Source of the DNA: an uncultured Selenomonadales bacterium
GTDB taxonomy: Bacteria; Bacillota; Negativicutes; Acidaminococcales; Acidaminococcaceae
Direction: 5' to 3'
Assembly: GCA_900315345.1 (NCBI GenBank)
Contig: OMYP01000011.1
Coordinates: 1-64,000, forward strand
DNA: 64,000 nucleotides
Shown here: piece after piece, positions 1 through 7,699 of the stretch
How positions within the stretch are numbered: the stretch's first letter is position 1
Layout of the letters: every line of letters starts with the position of its first letter
Notes under the pieces: model-generated
Seen by the model: the letters and a program-made list of their open reading frames with translations, nothing else
Told to the model about the DNA's origin: nothing
Database searches by the model: none
Made by a program: the position numbers and the translations under genes

Positions 1-23
1 TTATATCTTGCTGCATAGCAAAA

Positions 24-50
24 ACGCTGACAACACGAAGTCGTCAGCGT
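24..50 (-). terminator. Intrinsic terminator after the DUF362 gene
   Basis: An 8-bp perfect stem (ACGCTGAC at 24-31, GTCAGCGT at 43-50) with an 11-nt loop. On the minus strand it is followed by a short T run (complement of the A run at 20-24). It lies about 75 nt past the stop codon of the minus-strand gene ending at 128. Confidence 0.65.
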
Positions 51-127
51 CTCAAAACTTTATTTTATTTCATTGTCCTCTTGACGGGGAGCGGTTCACT
101 GGAACAGAGGCCTTTTGAATTGTTTAG

Positions 128-1168
128 TTAATCTACGGATACCATGCGGTAATGGCGTTTCCCTGCATTTATTTTCTCAGCGAATTCCAACACATTGACA
201 CTGTGATATTTTTCCCAGGCTGCCCTGGTGGCGTCGTCGTTCGCCGTGCCAAACTCAAAATCTACGGAAGCCTGGTCCACAGCTACCGGATCAAGGGAAG
301 CCAGAATTCCAATATTTTTTCGATCCTGGGCACCGGCGCATTTATCTTCTGCTTTAAAAGCATCCAGTACGTTGATGAAAGCCCAGCGTCCTTTTTTAAA
401 GTCCAGCGCAGCTTTGGCTGCGTCCGCAAAACACCGGGCCGTAGTATCGTCGTCAGCGCTTTGGTATGACCGGTCATTTTTCCCTGCGCTGTGGATCAGC
501 GCCTTACCGGAGATGGAGCCAAGACTCAGGGAAATGTTTTTGATGTTCCCGCCCAGCTGGGGAAGATAATGGGTTTTAAAACGATGCACCGCCACAAAGG
601 TATCATAGTTTTTGATGTGGGAACCGGTACGGGTAAACTTCAGGTGATGGCCTCCCTCCACCGGCATGTCAATATCCCCGTCCGCATCCAGTATGTCCAC
701 CGGACCGACTTTTGTGAATCCGTGCTTTTCCGCCATACCGTAATTCCCTTTTGCCGTGTGCCGGGGCGGGGTAAACCCGTTAGTATCCACAAAAGTTCCC
801 TGGGTATCCTTCACAAGTTCTGCCATCAGCACGGGGTCAAGGTACTGCTCCCCTTCCGCCCCAAAGGAAACTTTAATGGCTACCTTGCCTTTTTTCTCCT
901 GTCCCAGGGCTTTGTAAACCTTCATCAGACCTTTTGCCGAAACGTCTTTTGTATAATACACAATGGGGGCGTTTTCATTTTTTGTAAGGAAACGCAACGG
1001 CTTTCCGTTTACAGTAGGTTCAATATATTTCACGGAAGCCGTTGTTTTTGCCGGCTCTGCCGTAACGGACTTCGCCGGTTCACTCTTTTTACTGTCTGCC
1101 GCGCCGCAGGCAGTAAAAGTTAAGGCTGTGGCCAGCACTAGGCCGGCTGTTAACATTTTTTTAAGCAT
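128..1168 (-). CDS. DUF362 domain lipoprotein
   Basis: A predicted lipoprotein of about 346 residues with a DUF362 core. The N-terminus has a Lys-rich start, a hydrophobic stretch and a lipobox ending TFTAC, so the protein should be acylated and held on the outer face of the cytoplasmic membrane. DUF362 hallmarks are the central segment with an F-K-T-H motif and the C-terminal LASLDPVAVD stretch. Family members are often linked to iron-sulfur or redox proteins, but this copy has no Cys cluster beyond the lipobox and one or two isolated Cys, so the function is unknown. I use the ATG at 1168; a TTG at 1177 is also compatible with the AGGAG upstream. A second redox-type lipoprotein lies just upstream, separated by a terminator. 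Confidence 0.8.
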   Translation of the reverse strand: MLKKMLTAGLVLATALTFTACGAADSKKSEPAKSVTAEPAKTTASVKYIEPTVNGKPLRFLTKNENAPIVYYTKDVSAKGLMKVYKALGQEKKGKVAIKVSFGAEGEQYLDPVLMAELVKDTQGTFVDTNGFTPPRHTAKGNYGMAEKHGFTKVGPVDILDADGDIDMPVEGGHHLKFTRTGSHIKNYDTFVAVHRFKTHYLPQLGGNIKNISLSLGSISGKALIHSAGKNDRSYQSADDDTTARCFADAAKAALDFKKGRWAFINVLDAFKAEDKCAGAQDRKNIGILASLDPVAVDQASVDFEFGTANDDATRAAWEKYHSVNVLEFAEKINAGKRHYRMVSVD

Positions 1169-1209
1169 GGCAATCAAACTCCTGTCAGTACTCCGGAATG
1201 AAAAATAAC

Positions 1210-1240
1210 GGAAGCGCAGATTCAGTAAATTTGCGCTTCC
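1210..1240 (-). terminator. Intrinsic terminator after the lipoprotein flavodoxin
   Basis: A 9-bp stem, GGAAGCGCA (1210-1218) with TGCGCTTCC (1232-1240), followed on the minus strand by a T-rich tract (complement of AAAAATAA at 1201-1208). It lies 31 nt past the stop of the gene ending at 1272. Confidence 0.75.
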
Positions 1241-1271
1241 CTAAAAGAATTATTTCATCCGTTTTTCACTA

Positions 1272-1895
1272 TTATTTCAGCACGCCGTTTTCTTTCAGCC
1301 AGCCGTCAAGACCATCGGTGGAATTAGCAAGCAGTCCGTCTTTCACCTGGGCGCCTGCCATCGTTTTCCGCAAATCGGATACGCTGGATTCGATTCCGCT
1401 GCCGCCGCTTGTGGCAAAGGGAAGGATTACCTTGCCGGAAAAATCCTGACCTTCCACAAAAGTCTTTACGGCCATTGGTTCAATGTACCACCAGATGGGA
1501 TAACCCACCAGGATTACGTCATATTTTTTAACATCCGGCAGGGGACCGGCCAGTTTGGGACGGGCATTATCTGCTTTTTCCTTTTTCCCGATGTCAACAG
1601 TAGCATGATAATCCGTCGGATATGGAGTCTCAGGTTTTATTTCGAACAGATCCCCGCCTGTCTTGGTCTGGATTGTTTTAGCAAGATCACGTGTCCTGCC
1701 GCCCCAGGAAAAATACGCTACCAGAACTTTTTTCCCGCTGCCTGCAGGGGCCGGAGCTGCTTCCGCCTGTTTCACATTAGCAGCCGGCTTTGCATCCTTA
1801 CTGTCTGCCGACTTTTTTTCACCGCCGCAGCAGCCTGCCAGCGCAAAGAACATGCAGACAGCCAGCAGTGAAACCATAATTTTTTTCAACACCAT
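1272..1895 (-). CDS. Lipoprotein-anchored flavodoxin
   Basis: 207 residues. A signal peptide with lipobox (FALAGC) is followed by a low-complexity Lys/Ala linker and a flavodoxin-like domain from about residue 52. The FMN phosphate loop is seen as the strand VLVAYFSWGG plus the following T/R residues, and the aromatic loop as GYPIWWYIEP, both typical of the flavodoxin_4 family of putative electron carriers or quinone/azo reductases. An anchored, extracytoplasmic flavodoxin is less common than the cytosolic form. The start is supported by an AAAGGAG about 7 nt upstream. It stands alone between its own promoter and terminator. A perfect inverted repeat abuts the -35 box, which suggests control by a dedicated regulator not present in the window. 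Confidence 0.85.
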   Translation of the reverse strand: MVLKKIMVSLLAVCMFFALAGCCGGEKKSADSKDAKPAANVKQAEAAPAPAGSGKKVLVAYFSWGGRTRDLAKTIQTKTGGDLFEIKPETPYPTDYHATVDIGKKEKADNARPKLAGPLPDVKKYDVILVGYPIWWYIEPMAVKTFVEGQDFSGKVILPFATSGGSGIESSVSDLRKTMAGAQVKDGLLANSTDGLDGWLKENGVLK

Positions 1896-1928
1896 AAATC
1901 GCTCCTTTCGGTTTCCTTAATTAATAAC

Positions 1929-1977
1929 ATTGTAAAAGAAACCTTTTAAAATGTCTAATACTATGTTTTCATAGTAT
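1929..1977 (-). promoter_or_regulatory. Promoter with abutting inverted repeat (flavodoxin gene)
   Basis: Read on the minus strand: -35 TAGACA (1952-1957), a 17-bp spacer and -10 TACAAT (1929-1934). Immediately upstream of the -35 lies a perfect palindrome, ATACTATG-TTTT-CATAGTAT (1958-1977). That position is typical of an activator site (for example LysR or MerR type). The regulator's identity is unknown. Confidence 0.65.
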
Positions 1978-2077
1978 GCTATGCATTTCAGGCATGGTAT
2001 TAAAAATTATCGATATGCTTTACTGTTGTCGGAATAAAAGAAATGCGGATTAAATAAGTTGCCCCAAGGAACCGCTT

Positions 2078-2350
2078 TCAGTTTCTATATTGTTTCGCAA
2101 GTGAAAAGCCCCTTCCACGAACTTCGTTAACTTCTGAAATGGTGAAAAACGCTTCGGGATCCATCTCGGTAATCATTTCACAGACATAATACAGTTTTCT
2201 GCGGGGAATAACACATAGGATCCCCTTACCGGATGTTCCGGTAAATCCTTTTTCAATGGCAATCATGGTAGCGCCCGTATCCTCTTCAAGCAGCAGCTTC
2301 TCCCGGATCAGGTTATTTTTATCAGAAATAATGAGAAGCTGGATTTGCAT
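2078..2350 (-). CDS. Stand-alone DUF2179 (YitT C-terminal) domain protein
   Basis: 90 residues matching only the C-terminal, cytoplasmic DUF2179 domain of YitT-family membrane proteins: an opening strand ending LLIIS, a GATMI segment, the KGFTG turn, a VIPRRKL strand and the MDPEAFFTISEV segment before a conserved GRGF. Full YitT proteins have about 280 residues with five or six membrane helices before this domain. Nothing coding for helices is seen upstream, where the sequence turns AT-rich and contains the promoter of the next gene. It is either a genuine one-domain protein or a surviving fragment of a deleted yitT. The start has only a weak AGGG site. Confidence 0.65.
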   Translation of the reverse strand: MQIQLLIISDKNNLIREKLLLEEDTGATMIAIEKGFTGTSGKGILCVIPRRKLYYVCEMITEMDPEAFFTISEVNEVRGRGFSLAKQYRN

Positions 2351-2390
2351 TTTACCCTAAAAAAAACAAGCTTTTACTGAAATTTTCGTG

Positions 2391-2396
2391 TATAAT
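2391..2396 (+). promoter_or_regulatory. -10 element for the M20 amidohydrolase gene
   Basis: A perfect TATAAT lies 64 nt before the ATG at 2460 in an AT-rich stretch. No convincing -35 is seen at 16-18 bp spacing, so the exact promoter is uncertain. Confidence 0.45.
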
Positions 2397-2459
2397 AATT
2401 ATAGAATTTTCCAAAACAAAAAAAAAAGGCAATTCAAATTCTGAAAGGAGTATACTGCA

Positions 2460-3569
2460 ATGTCTAATGTACTGAATCACTATCAATACCTTCACAGTAT
2501 CCCGGAACCGGGCCTTCAGGAGTTTAAAACTTCGGACTATATTGCCGGAAAATTAACGGCAGCCGGGTTAAAAGTAACCCGGAACCTGGCCGGAACCACC
2601 GGTCTTGTCGCCGAATATGACAGCGGCGTCCCGGGGCCGGTGATGGGAATCCGGGCAGATATGGACGCCCTGACCCACATTATTGACGGCAAAAAAGAAT
2701 TCCGCCACACCTGCGGCCACGATGCCCATAGTTCCATGCTGCTGGCCGTAGCCGAAAAGATAATGGCAGAAAATATTGTAAAAAGGGGTCGTTTCAAGGC
2801 AGTATTTCAACCAGCAGAAGAACTGGGATCCGGCGCTCTGAAAATTGTAGAGAGTGGCATCCTGTCTGATGTAGATTACCTGATTGGCATGCATATCCGT
2901 CCCCTGCAGGAATGTCCTGCCGGTGGCGCCATCTGTGAGATGCGGTATTCCGCCGGCCAGCAGTTCCGGGTGCGCATCAGGGGAAAACAGTCCCATGGCG
3001 CAAGGCCTCATTTGGGCATCAACCCCATTGACGCCGGAACCTGTATCATTGCGGCAGTGAATGCTGTCCACATGGATCCCCGTATTCCCTTCAGCGTAAA
3101 ATGTACCCGGTTCCATGCGGATTCCGGCGTATTTAATTCGGTTCCCGAATTTGCAGACATTACCTTTGATATGCGGGCGCAAGACAACCCCACTATGAAA
3201 GAAATGCGGGAAAAGACACTCTGCGCCATTGAAAACGGGGCCAAAGCCGTAGGCGCCAAGCTGGAAGAAGTAGAATACCATAATAATTTCCCGGCGGCAG
3301 AAGGCTTTGATCCAGAGTTAGCGAAAATAGTTCGCACCTCTGTTGAAGAAGTTGTTGGCAAAGAGAACGCAATTCCTTTCTTTAATACATCCGGCGGAGA
3401 GGATTTCTTCTGCTACCCGGTAGAACTGCCTCATCTTAAGGTAGGATTCGTTGGGTTAGGAGTAGGCGCCGAACCTGGTCTGCACCATCAGGACATGCAT
3501 TTTGATACCAAGTATCTGGAAAACGGTGTCCGCATCCACGAAGCAATCATTAAAAAAATTCTGGGATGA
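2460..3569 (+). CDS. M20D-family amidohydrolase (N-acyl-amino-acid / aminobenzoyl-glutamate type)
   Basis: 369 residues, a cytosolic binuclear metal hydrolase of the HipO/AbgA (M20D) group that removes acyl groups from N-acyl amino acids or related amides. Visible family motifs are GIRADMDAL (first metal region), TCGHDAHSS (metal Cys/His), FQPAEE (catalytic and metal Glu pair), GMHIRP and a C-terminal GGEDF plus HHQDMHF. Length is normal for the family. The start is fixed by AAAGGAG 10 nt upstream. It is convergent with a second M20 peptidase (3755-4894) and shares a bidirectional terminator with it. Exact substrate cannot be read from the sequence. Confidence 0.88.
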   Translation: MSNVLNHYQYLHSIPEPGLQEFKTSDYIAGKLTAAGLKVTRNLAGTTGLVAEYDSGVPGPVMGIRADMDALTHIIDGKKEFRHTCGHDAHSSMLLAVAEKIMAENIVKRGRFKAVFQPAEELGSGALKIVESGILSDVDYLIGMHIRPLQECPAGGAICEMRYSAGQQFRVRIRGKQSHGARPHLGINPIDAGTCIIAAVNAVHMDPRIPFSVKCTRFHADSGVFNSVPEFADITFDMRAQDNPTMKEMREKTLCAIENGAKAVGAKLEEVEYHNNFPAAEGFDPELAKIVRTSVEEVVGKENAIPFFNTSGGEDFFCYPVELPHLKVGFVGLGVGAEPGLHHQDMHFDTKYLENGVRIHEAIIKKILG

Positions 3570-3691
3570 TAACCAAAAAAGCTATATTTCCAATGGCGAC
3601 AAGGATGTACAGAGAATTTAAACAGGCAATATGTTCCATGTATTGATGAGCAGTTCCTGACTAAAATTCTGGTGTAAAAATAAAAAACAAA

Positions 3692-3733
3692 GGACGGCGG
3701 TTTCCGTAATTAAGAAACGCCGTCCTCTTTTTT
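3692..3733 (+). terminator. Bidirectional terminator between two M20 genes
   Basis: A 12-bp GC-rich stem with one bulged G, left arm from 3692 (GGACGGCG) and right arm ending GCCGTCC at 3725, followed by CTTTTTT. The left flank is A-rich, so it can also end the converging minus-strand gene. Confidence 0.85.
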
Positions 3734-3754
3734 GTTAGAATATCGTAAACGATA

Positions 3755-4894
3755 TTACTTATACAGTTTTTCCTGAAGGTCAAGCAAAATTTTTTCCAGA
3801 CAGTGGAGGGATGGCTCTACAGAATTCAGTTCCAGATATTCCGCTTCGCTATGGCCGCCAGCACCGGTGGGACCGATGCCGTCTACCGTAGTGGCACCTG
3901 CTCCGGACATATGGTTGCCGTCGCTGCCGCCGCCGGCCTTTACCCATTCAGTTGACAGGCCGTAAGCGCGGCTGGCTGCGTCAATAATTTCAACCAATCC
4001 GGCTGTTTCTGGCGTGCTTGCCATAGGAGGCATACTGGAAATTGTTTTAATTTCCGTTTCTATTTCCGCAGCTTTGGCATGCTCCTGCAGTTTGGCAAAG
4101 GCTTCTTCCATAATGGAAATCTGAGCCTTATCCACTACCCGCAGGTCGATGTCCATAAAAGCATCCGCGGCTACGCTGTTGTAACCGCTGCCCCCATTTA
4201 CTACGCCGGTATTTACTGTCATACCTGTCTCAAAGTTAGTGAGTGCTGCCAGCTGCAGAACCCAGTAAGCCATTTCATTGATGGCGCTGCGTCCATCCTG
4301 AGGCGCGTTGCCGGCATGGGCCGCACGGCCTTTCAGCTTTACCTGGTAATGGCACACGCCTTTGCGTTCCAGTACTCTGGCGCCAGTGGCCCGGGCCGCT
4401 TCCAGTACAAGGCAATATTTACTGTGCGACCCCAGTTCCTGGAACCAGGACAGTACGTGTACGCTGCCGATTTCTTCTTCCGAATTAAACGCCAGGCAGA
4501 CTTTCAGTTCTTTCAGGCTTCCCGCTTCTTCCATCGCTTTTAATACATGGGTAGCCTGCAGGCAACAGCATTTCATATCGCTGACGCCGGGGCCGTAAGC
4601 CCGGTCGCCTTTTACCGAGAATGGACGAACCGCCACAGTGCCGTCCGGGAAAACCGTATCCATATGGCAGCAGAGGGTCACATCATAATCCGTATCATCC
4701 GTGTTAGTGATAACCAGCGGTTTAGCGCAGTCGGGGCCGCAATCGATACGTTTTACGCGCCACATGGGGCCGGTAAAATCTTTGGACAGATAATCTGCCA
4801 CTTTGTCAATGCCGGCAAAATTCTGGGCATTGCAGTCAATATTGACCAGATACTCCAGGTCTTTCATGTATTGTTCAATGTTATATGTTGTCAT
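3755..4894 (-). CDS. M20-family carboxypeptidase (glutamate carboxypeptidase-like)
   Basis: 379 residues, a zinc-dependent exopeptidase of the M20A / carboxypeptidase G2 group. Motifs in order: CHMDTV with the following PF (first metal His and Asp), the GPGVSDMK loop (bridging Asp), FNSEEEIGS (catalytic Glu and metal Glu), the RAAHAGN dimerisation-domain His, and GGGSDGN near the C-terminus with a final GGHSEAEY (last metal His). Such enzymes release C-terminal glutamate or hydrolyse small dipeptides. Immediately upstream on the same strand are yjiH-yjiG and, divergently, iadA, so a role in cleaving acidic or isopeptide-derived dipeptides is a reasonable inference. Confidence 0.87.
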   Translation of the reverse strand: MTTYNIEQYMKDLEYLVNIDCNAQNFAGIDKVADYLSKDFTGPMWRVKRIDCGPDCAKPLVITNTDDTDYDVTLCCHMDTVFPDGTVAVRPFSVKGDRAYGPGVSDMKCCCLQATHVLKAMEEAGSLKELKVCLAFNSEEEIGSVHVLSWFQELGSHSKYCLVLEAARATGARVLERKGVCHYQVKLKGRAAHAGNAPQDGRSAINEMAYWVLQLAALTNFETGMTVNTGVVNGGSGYNSVAADAFMDIDLRVVDKAQISIMEEAFAKLQEHAKAAEIETEIKTISSMPPMASTPETAGLVEIIDAASRAYGLSTEWVKAGGGSDGNHMSGAGATTVDGIGPTGAGGHSEAEYLELNSVEPSLHCLEKILLDLQEKLYK

Positions 4895-4927
4895 AGGAAC
4901 CTCGTAAAGTATCAGTTAAAGGAAAAG

Positions 4928-4959
4928 AAGTTGGGCAAAATTGCAAGTCTGCCCAACTT
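4928..4959 (-). terminator. Hairpin between yjiG and the M20 peptidase
   Basis: A perfect 10-bp stem, AAGTTGGGCA (4928-4937) with TGCCCAACTT (4950-4959), follows the yjiG stop on the minus strand. The trailing tract is T-rich but interrupted, so it may attenuate rather than fully stop transcription into the peptidase gene. Confidence 0.6.
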
Positions 4960-4976
4960 GTAAGTCAGCCAAAAAA

Positions 4977-5453
4977 TCAGAACATAACAATGAGGAGCTT
5001 CATCACCCACATGGCCAGCAATGCATTTAAAACGGCAATGCCTACCATGATTGCATAGTATTTGGAATTAACTTCCGCAGTACCCAGGCAGCGACCCAGA
5101 TACTGTACCATGGAACCCATCAGGTAAATGGCGGGCATCAGTACGGTGATATCCTTTGCATTTAACACATTGGAGCCTAACAGGCCGGCTGCGGCGCCAA
5201 TACCGCCGCCCATGGACATGAAAGAGGAAACCAGGACGGTTACCGCTTCGCCCGGCAGGCCCCACAGGGCCATAACCGGCGCAAAAACCTGGCCCATCAG
5301 TTTCAGCAGGCCGGTTACGTTTAACGCTTTGATAAGGATGAAGGCCATCAGGACGTTGGGCATCATGTTGCGGATACCGGTATCCCAACCTTTGCGGCAA
5401 CCTTCGATAAACAGGTCAATAATATTTTTCTTCTTTTGCTGCTCTGCCATCAT
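4977..5453 (-). CDS. yjiG: YjiG-family inner membrane protein
   Basis: 158 residues with about four hydrophobic segments and the SpoVM/nucleoside-recognition (Gate) type signature: an early MMPNVLMAF helix and a SFMSMGGGIGAAAG stretch. YjiG works with YjiH as a two-part membrane protein related to spore maturation proteins A/B; the transported compound is unknown. Its start overlaps the yjiH stop (ATGA), with AAGGAGG in front, so the two are translationally coupled. In E. coli yjiG-yjiH lie next to iadA, and the same gene association is kept here in a divergent arrangement, which supports a role in uptake or export linked to isoaspartyl dipeptide breakdown. Confidence 0.85.
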   Translation of the reverse strand: MMAEQQKKKNIIDLFIEGCRKGWDTGIRNMMPNVLMAFILIKALNVTGLLKLMGQVFAPVMALWGLPGEAVTVLVSSFMSMGGGIGAAAGLLGSNVLNAKDITVLMPAIYLMGSMVQYLGRCLGTAEVNSKYYAIMVGIAVLNALLAMWVMKLLIVMF

Positions 5454-6124
5454 GCCGCCTCCTTCGTTCCGTTCTTTTTGTGTTCATATTTCAGATAGAT
5501 ACGCATCAGGTTGGCGCCGAAGAATTTGAAAATCATGATCAGGCCAAAGGGTAAAATAATGGGGGTTACCAGCACGCTGAACAAAGCTGCGCCGGAAGAG
5601 AAAAAGTTGGTGATGGTGCCGTCACCGGAGAACTGGTACATGGCGAAGATGGTCTTTTCATCTTCATTAATGATGCCTTCGTTGTACATGGCTTTGATCA
5701 TGCCAGCGCCGGCGTCGGTGCTCTGGTAACTGGCAATCATGCCCAGGCCGCAGGCACCGGGGATACCCAGCAAAGGCCGCAGCAACGGTGATAACAGTTT
5801 CTGCGCTGCTTTCAAACCGCCTAAACCTTCAACCACATTGACAACGCCTAAAGCAAAGATAACAGCAGGCAACAGGGTCAACGCAAAGGCAAAGCCGTCC
5901 TGGGCGCCGTTACCGCCTGCACCGCGGAAGGTCAGGGCCTTACCGCTGGCCGCTGCAATTTTACCGAAGGTGCCATTTAATACAGTAAAATCACATACGC
6001 TGTACCATTCTTTACTGGTAGATAAAATACCGGAAAAGAAGATAATAGCGAACAGCAATGCAACATAGCTGTACCACTTGACTTCTTCTTCCTCTTGTTT
6101 CGGAACGGGTTTATTCTCGTTCAT
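5450..6124 (-). CDS. yjiH: YjiH-family membrane protein
   Basis: 224 residues. A short charged N-terminus is followed by membrane helices and a Gate-type domain (GMIASYQSTDAGAGM, then YQFSGDGTITNFF and a C-terminal helix). It pairs with the downstream yjiG with a 4-nt overlap. The ATG at 6124 has a good GAAGGAGG ribosome site. The 295-bp divergent region to iadA should hold the promoters of both. Function is inferred only from the conserved partnership with the isoaspartyl peptidase. Confidence 0.85.
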   Translation of the reverse strand: MNENKPVPKQEEEEVKWYSYVALLFAIIFFSGILSTSKEWYSVCDFTVLNGTFGKIAAASGKALTFRGAGGNGAQDGFAFALTLLPAVIFALGVVNVVEGLGGLKAAQKLLSPLLRPLLGIPGACGLGMIASYQSTDAGAGMIKAMYNEGIINEDEKTIFAMYQFSGDGTITNFFSSGAALFSVLVTPIILPFGLIMIFKFFGANLMRIYLKYEHKKNGTKEAA

Positions 6125-6419
6125 AATGGGATTCCTCCTTCTCTTTATTACCAGTTTTCTATATATACGCTATAACTAAGAAATATTTGAAAGCACTGCC
6201 ATCATTCTTTTGCGAGTCTGCACCGAAAACACGCAACAGATGTATGTCGGTTTTCAAGTTCCGAGGTTTTGAAAGGTTCAAACCATACGGTGGGATTTCT
6301 TTAGCGGAAACTGGTTGAGACATTATAACATTTAACGAAGGATTTACATAGTAATTTTTTATTAATTTTGTTAATTTGTATGATATAATGAAAAATATCA
6401 AAACAGAACGGAGGACCGC
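6125..6419. promoter_or_regulatory. Divergent control region between yjiH and iadA
   Basis: AT-rich near iadA, where an extended -10 (TG-A-TATAAT, 6381-6389) stands 31 nt before the iadA ATG. Toward yjiH there are imperfect dyads, for example GGTTTTGAA with TTCAAACC (about 6264-6283) and AACCA with TGGTT (about 6279-6315), which may be an operator or a folded leader. An 80-codon minus-strand reading frame crosses this region but has no ribosome site and is not called. Confidence 0.5.
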
Positions 6420-7583
6420 ATGATGATTAAATTATTAAAAAACGCGGAAGTGTACGCGCCCGCCTGCCTGGGGAAAAAAGATGTATTGGTAGCAGGCGAC
6501 AAAATCTGCCGTATCGATGACAACCTATCCGCTTACGAAGGACTGCCGGACGTAGAGGTTTTTGACCTTGCCGGAAAAAAGTTGCTGCCCGGTTACATTG
6601 ATATGCATGTGCATATTTGCGGTGGCGGCGGGGAACAGGGATTTTCTTCAAGAGTTCCAGCTTCAAAGCTTAGCATTTTTTTCCAAAATGGCATCACCAG
6701 CTGCGTAGGATTACTTGGGACGGACGGAGTTACCCGCAGCATAGAAGACCTGATTGCCAAAGCCCGGGCCCTTACTGAAGAAGGGATGACTGTTTATACA
6801 CTGACCAGTTGTTACCAGTATCCACCTAAAACCATGACAGGCAGCATCGAAAAGGATGTTGTGATGCTGACACCTATGATTGGCGTAAAGGTAGCTGTAT
6901 CTGACCACCGCAGTTCCAACCCGGACGGAAATGACCTGATCGCCATTGGCGTACAGGCCCGTCGGGCCGGCATGATCAGCGGAACGGCCGGTCTTGTGAC
7001 GATGCATATGGGCAGCGGCAAGGGACGTTTGAATCCTTTATTTGACGCGCTGGAAAAAAGCGATCTGCCTCTGAAACATTTCCTGCCAACCCACATGCTT
7101 CGCTGCCCGGAACTTATTGAAGACGGCGCCCGACTGGTGCGAATGGGCGGTTACATGGACTGCACGGCAGGCTCCGATGAAACAGAAGTAGTCAACAGCG
7201 CCAAACTGCTGTATAACCTGCTCCACATGGATGGAGTTACCACGGAAAACGTGACCATGTCCTCAGATGCTTTTGGAAGCCAACCCAAGTTTGACAGCAA
7301 AGGCGAATGCATTGGCTATACCTATGCATCACCTAAATACTTGCACAGAACAGTAAAATTACTGGTGGAAATGGGAATGCCCCTGGAAGAAGTGATAAAA
7401 CTGCTCACCTCCACTCCGGCAAAACTCATTGCAAAAGAAGGTATCAAAGGCTGCATAGCACCTGGGGCGGACGCAGATTTGTTAGTACTGGACAAAAATC
7501 TGGATATTAATGGGCTGTTTGCCAAAGGAAAAACCGCCATGAAGGATGGCGTCCTGTTCATGAAAGGACGTTTTGAAGAATAA
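6420..7583 (+). CDS. iadA: Isoaspartyl dipeptidase (beta-aspartyl-peptidase)
   Basis: 387 residues, a binuclear zinc amidohydrolase that hydrolyses beta-aspartyl (isoaspartyl) dipeptides formed during protein ageing. Visible motifs are the metal-binding DMHVH after the LLPGY strand, the GVKVAVSDHRSS segment whose Lys is the carbamylated bridging ligand in the family, LPTHM (metal His) and SSDAFGS (catalytic Asp). Length equals that of characterised IadA. It is preceded by GGAGG and an extended -10 promoter and is divergent from yjiH-yjiG, reproducing the known iadA/yjiGH association. A strong terminator follows at 7601. Confidence 0.93.
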   Translation: MMIKLLKNAEVYAPACLGKKDVLVAGDKICRIDDNLSAYEGLPDVEVFDLAGKKLLPGYIDMHVHICGGGGEQGFSSRVPASKLSIFFQNGITSCVGLLGTDGVTRSIEDLIAKARALTEEGMTVYTLTSCYQYPPKTMTGSIEKDVVMLTPMIGVKVAVSDHRSSNPDGNDLIAIGVQARRAGMISGTAGLVTMHMGSGKGRLNPLFDALEKSDLPLKHFLPTHMLRCPELIEDGARLVRMGGYMDCTAGSDETEVVNSAKLLYNLLHMDGVTTENVTMSSDAFGSQPKFDSKGECIGYTYASPKYLHRTVKLLVEMGMPLEEVIKLLTSTPAKLIAKEGIKGCIAPGADADLLVLDKNLDINGLFAKGKTAMKDGVLFMKGRFEE

Positions 7584-7600
7584 TCATTATTTATATATCG

Positions 7601-7640
7601 GAAAGGCCGGACGACAAATTTCGTCCGGCCTTTCGTGTTT
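7601..7640 (+). terminator. Strong bidirectional terminator after iadA
   Basis: A perfect 14-bp stem, GAAAGGCCGGACGA (7601-7614) with TCGTCCGGCCTTTC (7621-7634), a 6-nt loop, then GTGTTTTT. It separates iadA from the converging cobaltochelatase gene. Confidence 0.9.
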
Positions 7641-7699
7641 TTCAAAATAAAAAATATATAAAATTCAGTTCGCTTAAAAAATCAATACGTTTTTAAAAC

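Noticed and set aside
6159-6401. 80-codon minus-strand frame between yjiH and iadA
   Set aside because: No ribosome site, AT-rich opening that overlaps the iadA promoter, and composition like a leader. Kept only as regulatory DNA.
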